Shown: positions 1 through 6,931, numbered from the stretch's first letter. The stretch is DNA of 15,828 nucleotides from Candidatus Methanoperedens sp. (GCA_027460605.1 JAPZAN010000031.1:1-15828), one strand, 5' to 3'. Notes: a model not told the origin generated them from the sequence alone. Program-made: numbers and translations.

Positions 1-403
1 TTCTGGTGCTCGTCACTATCAGAAAATCTATGTCACTTTTTTCATCAAAGCTGCCTTCTGCATAGCTTCCAAAAAGGGCAAGAGAGATGATACCCGGGTC
101 TATATCAAGGAAATTCTCTTTTGGCTTCGATGACAGCACGAAAGCGATCCCGTATGCCTTTTTCAGCGGCGCTACCATGCTATTATCTGAGTCCAGCCTG
201 TAAATATGAGCCAGTCCTTTTTCTTCTTTCGATAGCAGTCCATTTTCCTCAAAGGACTTTACAGCGTTGCTTACGCTTGCCGGACTGACGTTGAGTATCC
301 TTGCAAGCTGTTTTATGTGGAAAGAAGTGTTTGGATTGGCAAGGAAATAAGACAGGATTTTCCATTTAACATATGTTTTGAATAGTTCAATCAAATGAAC
401 CAC
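1..403 (-). CDS. wHTH-nucleotidyltransferase fusion protein (3' end cut by window edge)
   Basis: Reading from a GTG at 403, 134 codons are visible before the window ends. Residues about 10-70 form a winged helix-turn-helix of MarR/ArsR type: a KQLARIL helix, then NVSPASVSNAVKSF as recognition helix, then a wing. Residues 109-130 carry the minimal nucleotidyltransferase signature of the Pol-beta/MNT superfamily, FGSYAEG followed by SDID, with G112-S113 and the metal-binding D124 and D126. I infer a DNA-binding nucleotidyltransferase. Many archaeal proteins of this layout exist, some in toxin-antitoxin-like pairs, but the role of this one is unknown. A TATA-like box at 431-438 lies about 31 nt upstream of the GTG, so the mRNA should have almost no leader; that is why I chose the GTG over the TTG at 394. 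GTTCA repeats surround the start and may be its own operator. Confidence 0.8.
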   Translation of the reverse strand, partial: MVHLIELFKTYVKWKILSYFLANPNTSFHIKQLARILNVSPASVSNAVKSFEENGLLSKEEKGLAHIYRLDSDNSMVAPLKKAYGIAFVLSSKPKENFLDIDPGIISLALFGSYAEGSFDEKSDIDFLIVTSTR

Positions 404-430
404 CGTTCAATATAATAAACGTAAGTTCAG
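385..430. promoter_or_regulatory. three GTTCA repeats at exact 20-nt spacing, with one inverted arm
   Basis: GTTCA occurs at 385-389, 405-409 and 425-429, exactly 20 nt apart, about two helical turns. An inverted TGAAC at 396-400 makes TGAAC-CACC-GTTCA with the middle copy. The second and third copies are extended (GTTCAATATAA and GTTCAGTATAA). They straddle the start of the wHTH-nucleotidyltransferase gene and its TATA box, which overlaps the third copy. The arrangement suits an autoregulatory operator for the wHTH domain. The geometry is seen; binding is inferred. Confidence 0.4.
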
Positions 431-438
431 TATAAAAA
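431..438 (-). promoter_or_regulatory. TATA box of the wHTH-nucleotidyltransferase gene
   Basis: TTTTTATA on the minus strand, its centre about 31 nt upstream of the GTG at 403. Archaeal TATA centres usually sit about 27 nt before transcription starts, which predicts a start at about 407 and a leader of only a few nucleotides. The box overlaps the third GTTCA repeat, so a repressor bound there would block TBP. Confidence 0.4.
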
Positions 439-503
439 ACTATCTGCGCACATCTGTGGTTTGTTATTTTTATTCTTTTCACGATACCACCTTATTATCG
501 TGT

Positions 504-635
504 TTATGGCTTCATTGGCGATTCTTTCTTGCCAGCCCGCCTTTTAGCGATTTCGACGGCGGTTTTCTCCATCATTTCTGTGGTTATGACGGGGATATTT
601 TCCGGTATTTCCGTTTTTTGTTTCCTGGTTTTCAT
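504..635 (-). CDS. 43-aa charged protein, antitoxin-like
   Basis: ATG at 635, TAA at 506-504, 43 residues beginning MKTRKQKTEIPENIPV. It is strongly charged, has a predicted helix around MMEKTAVEIAKRRAGKKE, and ends SPMKP. A purine-rich AAAGGAAT lies about 9 nt before the ATG. I do not recognise a family by name. The size, charge and position 37 nt after the end of another short ORF fit the antitoxin half of a toxin-antitoxin pair, but that is inference. No plausible reading frame exists on the opposite strand: the 91-codon plus-strand ORF here is low in complexity and rich in Phe. Confidence 0.45.
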   Translation of the reverse strand: MKTRKQKTEIPENIPVITTEMMEKTAVEIAKRRAGKKESPMKP

Positions 636-672
636 TATTTTATTCCTTTAATCAAAGTTTATATGAAAGACT

Positions 673-759
673 TTATTCTTCCTCGAAAGCTGTTATCACA
701 AGCACAAATTCATTATCGAGAGATGCCATGATAGAGTAGGTTATATTTATTCTAGAATC
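673..759 (-). pseudogene. 3' remnant of a small toxin-like gene, cut at the ATPase gene end
   Basis: The minus frame is open from 759 to a TAA at 675-673 and reads like the last beta-strand of a small protein: SRINITYSI, then SLDNEFVLVITAF, then EEE. An in-frame TGA at 762-760 cuts it off upstream, exactly where the ATPase gene ends (stop at 754-752). An internal ATG at 729 would give only 18 residues. The FVLVITAFE pattern is typical of the C-termini of small RelE/DUF4258-like toxins, and the 43-aa ORF follows 37 nt later. I infer that the ABC-3C operon arrived at this point and removed the 5' part of the gene. Confidence 0.35.
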
Positions 760-2500
760 TCATGCCTAAGAGCCCTCCGTCTTCTGTGGCATCAGTAAAT
801 ATTCTTCTGATATAATTGTCAAATTTAAAATCTTTACTGAAATCGTTTGTTGGTATGGAATCAGAGTTCATAGTACAGATGTATTGAAAATCAAGTTTTT
901 CAGATTCCCTAACGACTAACTCTAATGCTAATGCTTTCTGTCTTTCATCTACATCTGCAAAAATAATGCTATCATGTACAAGAAATATAGGAGATTTTGC
1001 TCTTTTTGACCAAATTTGAGCAAGCATGAGGTCATAACAAAATATCTTCATATTTCCTATCCCATGGCTTCCAGACCTTTCAATTTTAACATCAAATTTG
1101 TATCCAGTCTTTGAAAAATCTATGGAAAGAGTCCCTGGAGCTTTATATAACGCTTCAGAATTTGAATTGAATAGTAATATCGCCTGTTCTCTTTGTGATT
1201 TCCTTTCATTTAAATCTGCAATCGCCTGCTGTCTGAGGATTTCCTGTTCAACTGTAATAGTGCTCTTTCCCTCTTCAAATTTTTTCAGGTTTTCCACTCT
1301 TATCTTAACATCCTCAAATTCTGCAACATTTTTTTGATGATTATTTTGTAATTTTGTAAATTCCTCTAATGCACCATGTTTTTGTAAAATAAGCATCAAT
1401 TCTGAACGCTTAGACGAAAGATCTTGTATTATTTGCTCTCTTTTTGCAATTTCATTTTTATTATGTTCAATTTCAGAAATCAGGAATTCTTTCCGATTTA
1501 TAACAACTTGTTTATGAAATGCCATTACATCTTCGAGCCGCTTTTTCACCAAATTTGGTAATATAATTCCAGCTTCCTGATAAATGTGAGTCACAGATTC
1601 CGGCGCAGCGTCTATTTCGTCCTTTAAACTCTCTTCGTAATATTCGAGCAGTCTTTTATCGCTAATATTATGATTGACCAACTCATGAATTTTATAGGTA
1701 ATATCATTAGCTTCATTCACTATATTATTATATTGAGGATGGACTCGAAAAGTTGCTAATTGCTCTTCTTCTTTCCTGACTTGAGATTCCAGCCTGACCT
1801 TCAGCGCTTCTAGTTCTCCTATTGTTCCAATCAGAGTTGAGAAGATTCCCGATTTTGCTTCCTGTTTTATTAGTTCTAGAACTTTTACCCTATCCTTAAG
1901 AACCTGCAATTTTGAAGCATATTCCCATCCAAGACCCAGTAAAAATGCATTATTTAATTGTTTATCCCATTCAAGTTGAGCTTTATTTTGCTGGAAAGGA
2001 TTGAGAAAAGCTCCGCTTTGTCCATTTTTTCGTATGAAATATGAAATCAAGCTTCTATATGTAGGTGCATACTTAAAATATTTATAGGATTGTTGTAATC
2101 CAAAAATCAGTATCCCCAGCAATCTGTTCCAATCTCTAACTGGAATTATTTGTTCGCCTGTTTTTTTATCTTTTTCAGGTTTTATTGGCCAATCATTACA
2201 ATCCCCTCGTATAATTATTGTATTCATATTTAAAGTGTTTCGAGTCACTGAATATCTCTTTCCAGCCAGATCGACATCCAGAGTAAATGTCCAATTATCT
2301 AAAGCTGACTTGCTTAATGTCACTCCTTTATTTCCGCCTAGACAAAAATGAATAATTTCAATTAATGTTGACTTACCAAGACCATTTCGTGAGTCTTTTT
2401 TCGTGGATTCTTTTGTTCTTTCAGCAAGAATAACATTGAAGCCTGGCTTAAATTCAATATTTTTAAAAGTGGGTTTATCACATTTAATTGAGTGAATCAT
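752..2500 (-). CDS. DUF2326 SMC-like ATPase, ABC component of an ABC-3C system
   Basis: This 582-aa protein has split ATPase halves, as in SMC/RecN/Rad50 proteins. The N-terminal half holds Walker A, RNGLGKST (38-45), followed by LIEIIHFCLGG. The middle (about 220-450) is rich in Glu, Lys and Leu heptads, consistent with a coiled coil. The C-terminal half has a signature-like SGSHGIGNMKIFCYDLML (from 476) and Walker B FLVHDS (506-511), then DVDERQKALALE. The tail from LVHDS to DERQ is characteristic of DUF2326 proteins. The usual catalytic Glu after the Walker B Asp is Ser (S511). ATG at 2500 overlaps the stop of the middle component (ATGA), so it is translated last in a coupled operon. In ABC-3C systems the ATPase is thought to sense invading nucleic acid or its processing and to license the nuclease partner; that role is from family knowledge, not shown here. 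Confidence 0.85.
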   Translation of the reverse strand: MIHSIKCDKPTFKNIEFKPGFNVILAERTKESTKKDSRNGLGKSTLIEIIHFCLGGNKGVTLSKSALDNWTFTLDVDLAGKRYSVTRNTLNMNTIIIRGDCNDWPIKPEKDKKTGEQIIPVRDWNRLLGILIFGLQQSYKYFKYAPTYRSLISYFIRKNGQSGAFLNPFQQNKAQLEWDKQLNNAFLLGLGWEYASKLQVLKDRVKVLELIKQEAKSGIFSTLIGTIGELEALKVRLESQVRKEEEQLATFRVHPQYNNIVNEANDITYKIHELVNHNISDKRLLEYYEESLKDEIDAAPESVTHIYQEAGIILPNLVKKRLEDVMAFHKQVVINRKEFLISEIEHNKNEIAKREQIIQDLSSKRSELMLILQKHGALEEFTKLQNNHQKNVAEFEDVKIRVENLKKFEEGKSTITVEQEILRQQAIADLNERKSQREQAILLFNSNSEALYKAPGTLSIDFSKTGYKFDVKIERSGSHGIGNMKIFCYDLMLAQIWSKRAKSPIFLVHDSIIFADVDERQKALALELVVRESEKLDFQYICTMNSDSIPTNDFSKDFKFDNYIRRIFTDATEDGGLLGMRF

Positions 2501-2724
2501 TTTTCTAACTTCCTTAATAAACCATCTTTGAATTCTATGATGTCCATCATGAATAGTAAATCCAGACCAAGAGTAAAGCGTTCAAAAGTTCTTATCTCAG
2601 GCAAAATACGCGTTTCATTCCACAATAAAGTTATAGTTTGCATTCCATTAATATGTTTTAAAAGGATTGCACCTACACTTAAAAGAGAATTTGATAATTT
2701 GATATGTTTTGTTGGAAGAATCAT
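2497..2724 (-). CDS. ABC-3C middle component (MC6-like small winged helix)
   Basis: A 75-aa protein beginning MILPTKHIKLSNSLLSVGA and ending FKDGLLRKLEK. The PTKHI..SNSLL..G start, the LLWNETR segment, the FERFTLGLDLLF helix and the final DGLLR strand match my recollection of ABC-three-component middle component 6. This family looks like a degenerate winged helix bridging ATPase and effector. It overlaps the HNH gene upstream (ATGA at 2724-2721) and the ATPase gene downstream (ATGA at 2500-2497), so the three proteins are probably made in fixed proportion. The subfamily assignment is from memory and less certain than the overall ABC-3C call. Confidence 0.75.
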   Translation of the reverse strand: MILPTKHIKLSNSLLSVGAILLKHINGMQTITLLWNETRILPEIRTFERFTLGLDLLFMMDIIEFKDGLLRKLEK

Positions 2725-3470
2725 TTCTCAAATACCTCGCAAGCCTCAAATAAATATACTAAAACAGCTAATCCCGCGGCTCTCACTTTGAAATCATTGC
2801 TTTTCCCTGATGCAAAATCAAAAAGACCGTAAAACAAATCGTCTCCTGCAATCTGATTTTCGTTTCGTAATCTCTCATATTCTAATACAAAACCTTGCTT
2901 TAACCTATCCCCGAATTCAATATCTGGAAATTTATCGATAAAATCAGTGACCTGCCTTACCTGTGTAATTCCCATTGTTATTAGTCTTTCAGTTTCTGAA
3001 GAAAGTCCATTTTTTTTAATTTTATCTCTTGGTGAAATAATTATAAAGGAATTACTTGGTTGAGGCTGGTTTGAGATCAAATATTTTGTAACAATATTGA
3101 GTTCTGCAAAAGTAATATCTATAACCTGTTTTGCTGTCGATTCTTTTATCCAAACTTCATGTTGTTTTTTTATTTCGCATAATTTTTCAACCGTGAATGT
3201 ATTGGGTTGGTCATCAATCATTTTATGATGGTCTCGACATAGAATAATAAGATTTTGATGACTATTTCGTTCTGTGTCAGTCATGTTAGGGTCATATCGC
3301 GCAGAATATGGCTTTTCTCCCTTGATGTGTGCTATTTCCCCGGTAATTGATTCACAATCACTCTCTGTTCTATCAATTATCAGCTCTTTTCTGCATTCAG
3401 GTAAAGCGCATCGATTACCACATCTCCAGCCAAGGATTTTCTTTTGTATATCGGGGATGTTGGTGCTCAT
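2721..3470 (-). CDS. HNH endonuclease effector with ABC-3C C-terminal domain
   Basis: A 249-aa protein. Residues 15-110 form a zinc-supported HNH nuclease: CxxxxC at C21/C26, the first HNH His at EIAHI (H48), Asn N73 in HQNLI, and CRDHH with C78, H81 and H82. Residues about 120-249 match what I know as the ABC-3C C-terminal domain, with LKQGFVLEYERL, GDDLFYGLFDFA and a closing LAVLVYLFEACEVFEK. It is the first gene of the operon, and its stop overlaps the start of the middle component. The likely job is cutting DNA when licensed by the ATPase module, as defence or abortive infection; this is inferred from domain content. The ATG at 3470 fits the beginning of homologous domains, though no clear Shine-Dalgarno sequence precedes it (AATAAAAA). 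Confidence 0.85.
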   Translation of the reverse strand: MSTNIPDIQKKILGWRCGNRCALPECRKELIIDRTESDCESITGEIAHIKGEKPYSARYDPNMTDTERNSHQNLIILCRDHHKMIDDQPNTFTVEKLCEIKKQHEVWIKESTAKQVIDITFAELNIVTKYLISNQPQPSNSFIIISPRDKIKKNGLSSETERLITMGITQVRQVTDFIDKFPDIEFGDRLKQGFVLEYERLRNENQIAGDDLFYGLFDFASGKSNDFKVRAAGLAVLVYLFEACEVFEK

Positions 3471-3686
3471 TTTTTATTTCACTCTAATTTCCCCAAACCA
3501 TTATTTTCGTTTTTGCCATTTTCGCACCCATACATTATCTCCTTCTTCTCCTTTAACAATATTTTGATACAGATAATAATATACATTACTTAAACAGTAT
3601 CATTAATATAAAGTTTTTCATTGCTATTCGTTGAACGTGGTGACCTTTATTACTCTTCCAGCCCAACATATCATGGGTGAAACTAA
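3471..3686. other. intergenic region between ABC-3C operon and dodecin gene
   Basis: 216 nt without a convincing gene. On the minus strand, TTTATATTAA at 3613-3604 is a candidate TATA box for the ABC-3C operon and would give a leader of roughly 115 nt. That leader contains a purine-rich AAAGGAGAAGAAGGAGAT (3559-3542) followed by a short ORF, and an unstarted 32-codon open frame (3599-3504) ending VWVRKWQKRK. On the plus strand, TAATATAAAG at 3604-3613 overlaps the same box and may serve the dodecin gene. The strong ribosome-binding-like sequence ahead of no recognisable gene suggests lost coding sequence. Confidence 0.35.
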
Positions 3687-3905
3687 ATGCCATTTGTCAA
3701 AATAATTGATACCGTGGGCTCATCCCCGGAAAGCTGGGAAAGAGCAGCAAAGAATGCGATAGAAGAAGCTTCAGAACTCCCGATTTTCAAACGGAAAGGC
3801 GTAATTACAAAAGCCACGATCAAGGGCTTTGACGTGGAAATAAAGGACAATAAGATAGCTGCTTATCTTTGCAGGGTGGAGATGTTCCTGAGCGGTAATG
3901 AGTGA
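3687..3905 (+). CDS. dodecin-like protein
   Basis: A 72-aa protein of the dodecin family's usual length (about 65-75). KIIDTVGSSPESWERAAKNAIEEAS is the conserved beta1-helix region (broken here as KIIDTVGSSPESW and ERAAKNAIEEA), followed by two strands (ITKATIKGFDVEI and AYLCRVEMFL). Dodecins assemble as hollow dodecamers that store flavin, or CoA with flavin, in the cytoplasm. The Trp that stacks on the isoalloxazine in known dodecins is replaced by an aliphatic residue here (GVITKATI, around residue 40), so flavin binding cannot be assumed. A GGTGA lies 8 nt before the ATG. The gene overlaps the next one by 8 nt. Confidence 0.75.
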   Translation: MPFVKIIDTVGSSPESWERAAKNAIEEASELPIFKRKGVITKATIKGFDVEIKDNKIAAYLCRVEMFLSGNE

Positions 3906-4215
3906 TATGCCTGAAATCAGCGATGACGAACTTGAAGCCATGCTTGAGCGCAAACCCACTGTGCGCGAGGCAAAGGTGGATGACCACGCACTGATGGTCA
4001 AGGCGCTTGAACATCCCATCAGGCGCAGGATGATAAAAGGAATCGGTGTGTTCGGGAAAGAAAAAAGCGAGCTTCAAAAAGAAGTGGGCGTAAATGCTGA
4101 TGTATTTAATTTCCAGACCGATTTTTTGATGAAAGGGAATTACCTCAAAATTGAAGGGAATAATTACAGGCTGACCGATAGGGGGCTTGTGCTGTTATCG
4201 AATATCCCCAAGTAG
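3898..4215 (+). CDS. winged-helix transcriptional regulator
   Basis: A 105-aa protein. An acidic N-terminus (EISDDELEAMLERKP) precedes a winged helix from about residue 31: ALEHPIRRRMIKGI as helix 1 in ArsR style, ELQKEVGVNADVFNFQTDFL as helix-turn-helix, and a wing ending YRLTDRGLVLL. No cysteine metal site is seen, so a metal-sensing ArsR role is unlikely. Its start lies inside the dodecin gene (8-nt overlap); a second ATG at 3907 would remove the overlap. The pair is probably co-transcribed, and the regulator may control the dodecin or a flavin-linked gene; this is inference. Its 3' end overlaps the 3' end of cofD on the other strand by 21 nt. Confidence 0.75.
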   Translation: MSDMPEISDDELEAMLERKPTVREAKVDDHALMVKALEHPIRRRMIKGIGVFGKEKSELQKEVGVNADVFNFQTDFLMKGNYLKIEGNNYRLTDRGLVLLSNIPK

Positions 4216-5109
4216 GTCAAGGACACGCTGGGCAAGCGCCTCGCTTTTTTCAACCGAGGTCATTAATGTATCGCATTTAAACACTTTAACTGTGAAGTCG
4301 TTTTCGTCCACAGTATCCTTTTCATCAATCACCATAAAGTCCAGAATATCCCCATAGCATTCAGCTACTCCTATCGATGAGACTGGAAATCCGCAGGTTT
4401 TCATCAATTTCCCGGCAGGCCCGCTCACAGGCGCATTCCCAATTATCGGGCTTATTGCAAGCACTTTTTTCTTTCTTAATATATCCCTCATTCCTTTTAA
4501 CGCAAGAATAGGCCCGATACTTGTTATGGGGTTGCTCGGCCCGATTATCACATTATCCTCTGATTCAAGCGCAGCTAACACTTCTTTTGTGGGTTTTGCC
4601 TTTTCAATTCCCGAAATCCTGACATCAAGAACCTCAGGCTCACCGTGCGCTCCCACCCAGAAATCCTGGAAATGCATGCGCTCCTGCGGGGTATTCACCA
4701 TCGTATCCACTTTTTCATCGCACATGGGAAGAATGCTGGCTTTTATCCCCAGCCCTGACGAAAGCTTCTGAGTCGCTTCTGTCAGGTTTGCTCCATTTCT
4801 CATTAATTCCGTTCTGAAAATACAGGTGGCGCGGTCAGCATCCCCGAGCATGAGCTTTTCGTTGAAACTCATTCTTTGTAAAGCATTATTCGTGTGAAAG
4901 GTGTCATTTTTAATCCCCCACCATTTTGTGTCATCTAATTGCCCTGAAAAAAGGTATAAAACCGTATCCACATCCGGAGATACATGATTCCCGGAAACTG
5001 TGATGTCCTCGGCTGTGTTCACGATGACCGTTATCTCCTCATCCGCAACAAGCTTGCGAAGACCCTGGATAAGTTTTGGCGTGCCTGTCCCGCCAGATAG
5101 GACAATCAT
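4195..5109 (-). CDS. cofD: 2-phospho-L-lactate transferase (coenzyme F420 biosynthesis)
   Basis: A 304-aa protein, the family's normal length. It begins with the nucleotide-binding SGGTGTPKL (5-13), then VVNTAED-type (VNTAEDITVSGN) and SPDVDTVLYL segments. Further motifs are MHFQDFWVG, GPSNPITSIGPI and SPIIGNAPVSGPAGKLM, all hallmarks of CofD. The enzyme joins the lactyl-phospho-nucleoside intermediate to the deazaflavin Fo to make F420-0 or dehydro-F420-0; F420 is the central hydride carrier of methanogens and relatives. The gene starts 1 nt after the ABC-2 permease stop (5113-5111), so it is the third gene of that operon. The link between exporter and F420 is positional only. It ends tail to tail, with overlap, against the wHTH gene. 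Confidence 0.95.
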   Translation of the reverse strand: MIVLSGGTGTPKLIQGLRKLVADEEITVIVNTAEDITVSGNHVSPDVDTVLYLFSGQLDDTKWWGIKNDTFHTNNALQRMSFNEKLMLGDADRATCIFRTELMRNGANLTEATQKLSSGLGIKASILPMCDEKVDTMVNTPQERMHFQDFWVGAHGEPEVLDVRISGIEKAKPTKEVLAALESEDNVIIGPSNPITSIGPILALKGMRDILRKKKVLAISPIIGNAPVSGPAGKLMKTCGFPVSSIGVAECYGDILDFMVIDEKDTVDENDFTVKVFKCDTLMTSVEKSEALAQRVLDLLGDIR

Positions 5110-5110
5110 A

Positions 5111-5890
5111 TTAAACGCTCATTTTCCCGAACAATTTTCCTCCCAGCGCTATCATCAAGAATGCAAATAATATCAGGACTGTGATACTCAGCAAAATCGG
5201 AATAGTAGAACTTCCTAATAAACAGAAGCGAAGCGCCTCCACGCCGTACGTAAGAGGATTTGCGTATACAAGTGTCTTCAGCCAGCCGGGAAGATTTGAA
5301 ATCGGGAAAAACGCGCCGCTTAAGAGAACAAGCGGCATTGTGAGGAAACTCATGACCATCTGGAATCCTTCATGGCTCTCGATCCTTGATGCAAGCGCAA
5401 TTCCCAAGCCAATAAACCCGATGCCTGAAATAAACATAATGGCAATAGCTGCCAGCACACCCCATATCGAGATATAATGAACCCCTATCAGCCATGCAAT
5501 AATCATAATCAATATCCCCTGTATCATGGCTGTTGTCACCCCGCCTATTGCTTTTCCGAGCGCAACAAAAAAACGGCTGACCGGCGCGATTAAAATTTCC
5601 TTAAGAAAACCGAATTCCCTGTCCCATATGATAGATACCCCGCCCATCAACGAAGCGAAAAGCACCGACATGCCTATCAGGCCCGGAGCCAGATAACTTT
5701 TGTCAAAAGCCCCGCCCCCGCGGACCTGGAAGGACGAACTGAATCCTGCCCCAAGGATGACAAGGAAAAAAAGAGGGGTCGCAAGAGCGCCGATAATTCG
5801 CGATTTTGAGCGTGAAAAACGAATCATCTCGCGAAGCCACATGGTATATACGGTCTGGACGGCCCTGTTTACCGATGCGCTGACCATCAT
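5111..5890 (-). CDS. ABC-2 type exporter permease
   Basis: A 259-aa integral membrane protein with six predicted segments at roughly 33-50, 68-85, 116-138, 143-166, 177-195 and 229-250. The ABC-2 family pattern is clear: SGAFFPISNLPGWLK (191-205) and NPLTYGVEALR (211-221) before the last helix. The ATG at 5890 overlaps the ATPase stop (ATGA), and AAGGAGG lies just upstream, one of the best Shine-Dalgarno sequences in the window; this decides the start. It should form a DrrAB-like exporter with the ATPase. The substrate is unknown: such pairs move drugs, lipids or polysaccharide precursors. Confidence 0.9.
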   Translation of the reverse strand: MMVSASVNRAVQTVYTMWLREMIRFSRSKSRIIGALATPLFFLVILGAGFSSSFQVRGGGAFDKSYLAPGLIGMSVLFASLMGGVSIIWDREFGFLKEILIAPVSRFFVALGKAIGGVTTAMIQGILIMIIAWLIGVHYISIWGVLAAIAIMFISGIGFIGLGIALASRIESHEGFQMVMSFLTMPLVLLSGAFFPISNLPGWLKTLVYANPLTYGVEALRFCLLGSSTIPILLSITVLILFAFLMIALGGKLFGKMSV

Positions 5891-6885
5891 TTCCTCCTTG
5901 AGCGAATTTTATAACCCACAGTTTCAATTTCACTTCCTTCTTTATCCCTTATGGCGCGCCCGGTATAATGAATGAATACATCATCCAGTGTGGGTTTCCT
6001 GAGGCTGACCGACTGGATGGAAATACCGGCATTGGATGCCAGGGATAGCACATGGGGAATCTGGCGTTCCCCGTTTTTTACAGTTATAAAAACCTCATTC
6101 ATTTTCTCTGTAACTATATTGGCGCACCCGTTTTTTTGATATATCTCACATAATCTGGATATGTCATCGGGGTTTTCCAGTTCGAGCATGATTACATCTC
6201 CTCCAAGCATGGTTTTCAGGGATTCTGGAGTATCGAGCGCAACAATCTCGCCATGGTCGATTATCGCAATCCTGTCGCACAGGTGGTCGGCTTCTTCCAT
6301 ATAATGCGTGGTGAGCATGATGGACACGCCTTCCTCTTTATTCAATTTTTTTATATATTCCCATATATGCAGCCTTGTCTGTGGGTCAAGACCCAGGGTA
6401 GGCTCATCAAGAAATAATACGTGCGGGTGGTGCATAAGCCCACGTGCGATTTCAAGGCGTCTCATCATTCCTCCGGAATATGTCTTGACGAGAACGTCTG
6501 CCCTGTCCGCAAGTTCCACAAGAGAAAGCACCTCTTCTATCCTCTTTTTCCTTGTTTTGCTGTCAAGACCATAGAGCCTTCCGTGAAGGTCAAGGTTTTC
6601 CCTCCCGGTCAGGCGGTCATCCAGCGTGGTATCCTGGAACACCACACCGATATTCTGCCTGACAGAGCCGGGTTCCCGTGCGACATCATAACCCCAGACT
6701 TTAGCGCCGCCGCTTGAGGGTTCGGTCATCGTGGACAGCATATGTATGAGAGTGGTCTTTCCTGCCCCGTTAGGTCCCAGGAGCCCGAATAGTTCCCCGG
6801 GTTTGACAAATATGCTGACTTTGTTTACAGCAGTAATCTCATCAAAGTGTTTTGTAATCCCCTGGGTTTCAATCGCGTAAAGCAT
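5887..6885 (-). CDS. ABC exporter ATP-binding protein (DrrA-like)
   Basis: Counted from the ATG at 6885 it has 332 residues. Walker A GPNGAGKTT (37-45), Q-loop VVFQD (Q84), signature YSGGMMRR (136-143), Walker B VLFLDEP (D160, E161), D-loop GLDP and H-loop TTHYMEEAD (H194) are all intact. A C-terminal domain of about 100 residues (from IAIIDHGEIV) is typical of DrrA/NatA-type exporters. The frame is open further up to ATGs at 6900, 6930 and 6948, but the first codons of the longest version lie inside the tRNA-associated direct repeat. Homologous N-termini start near YAIETQGITKHF, so I prefer 6885. It is the first gene of the ATPase-permease-cofD operon and is divergent from the tRNA. Confidence 0.9.
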   Translation of the reverse strand: MLYAIETQGITKHFDEITAVNKVSIFVKPGELFGLLGPNGAGKTTLIHMLSTMTEPSSGGAKVWGYDVAREPGSVRQNIGVVFQDTTLDDRLTGRENLDLHGRLYGLDSKTRKKRIEEVLSLVELADRADVLVKTYSGGMMRRLEIARGLMHHPHVLFLDEPTLGLDPQTRLHIWEYIKKLNKEEGVSIMLTTHYMEEADHLCDRIAIIDHGEIVALDTPESLKTMLGGDVIMLELENPDDISRLCEIYQKNGCANIVTEKMNEVFITVKNGERQIPHVLSLASNAGISIQSVSLRKPTLDDVFIHYTGRAIRDKEGSEIETVGYKIRSRRK

Positions 6886-6931
6886 GTTTTGGTGTGTCAT
6901 ATTATTTTTAAAGATAATAGAGATTCCCATA

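Noticed and set aside
456..731. 91-codon plus-strand ORF
   Set aside because: Phe/His-rich, no domain and no ribosome-binding site; the minus strand carries the more protein-like 43-aa ORF and toxin-like fragment.
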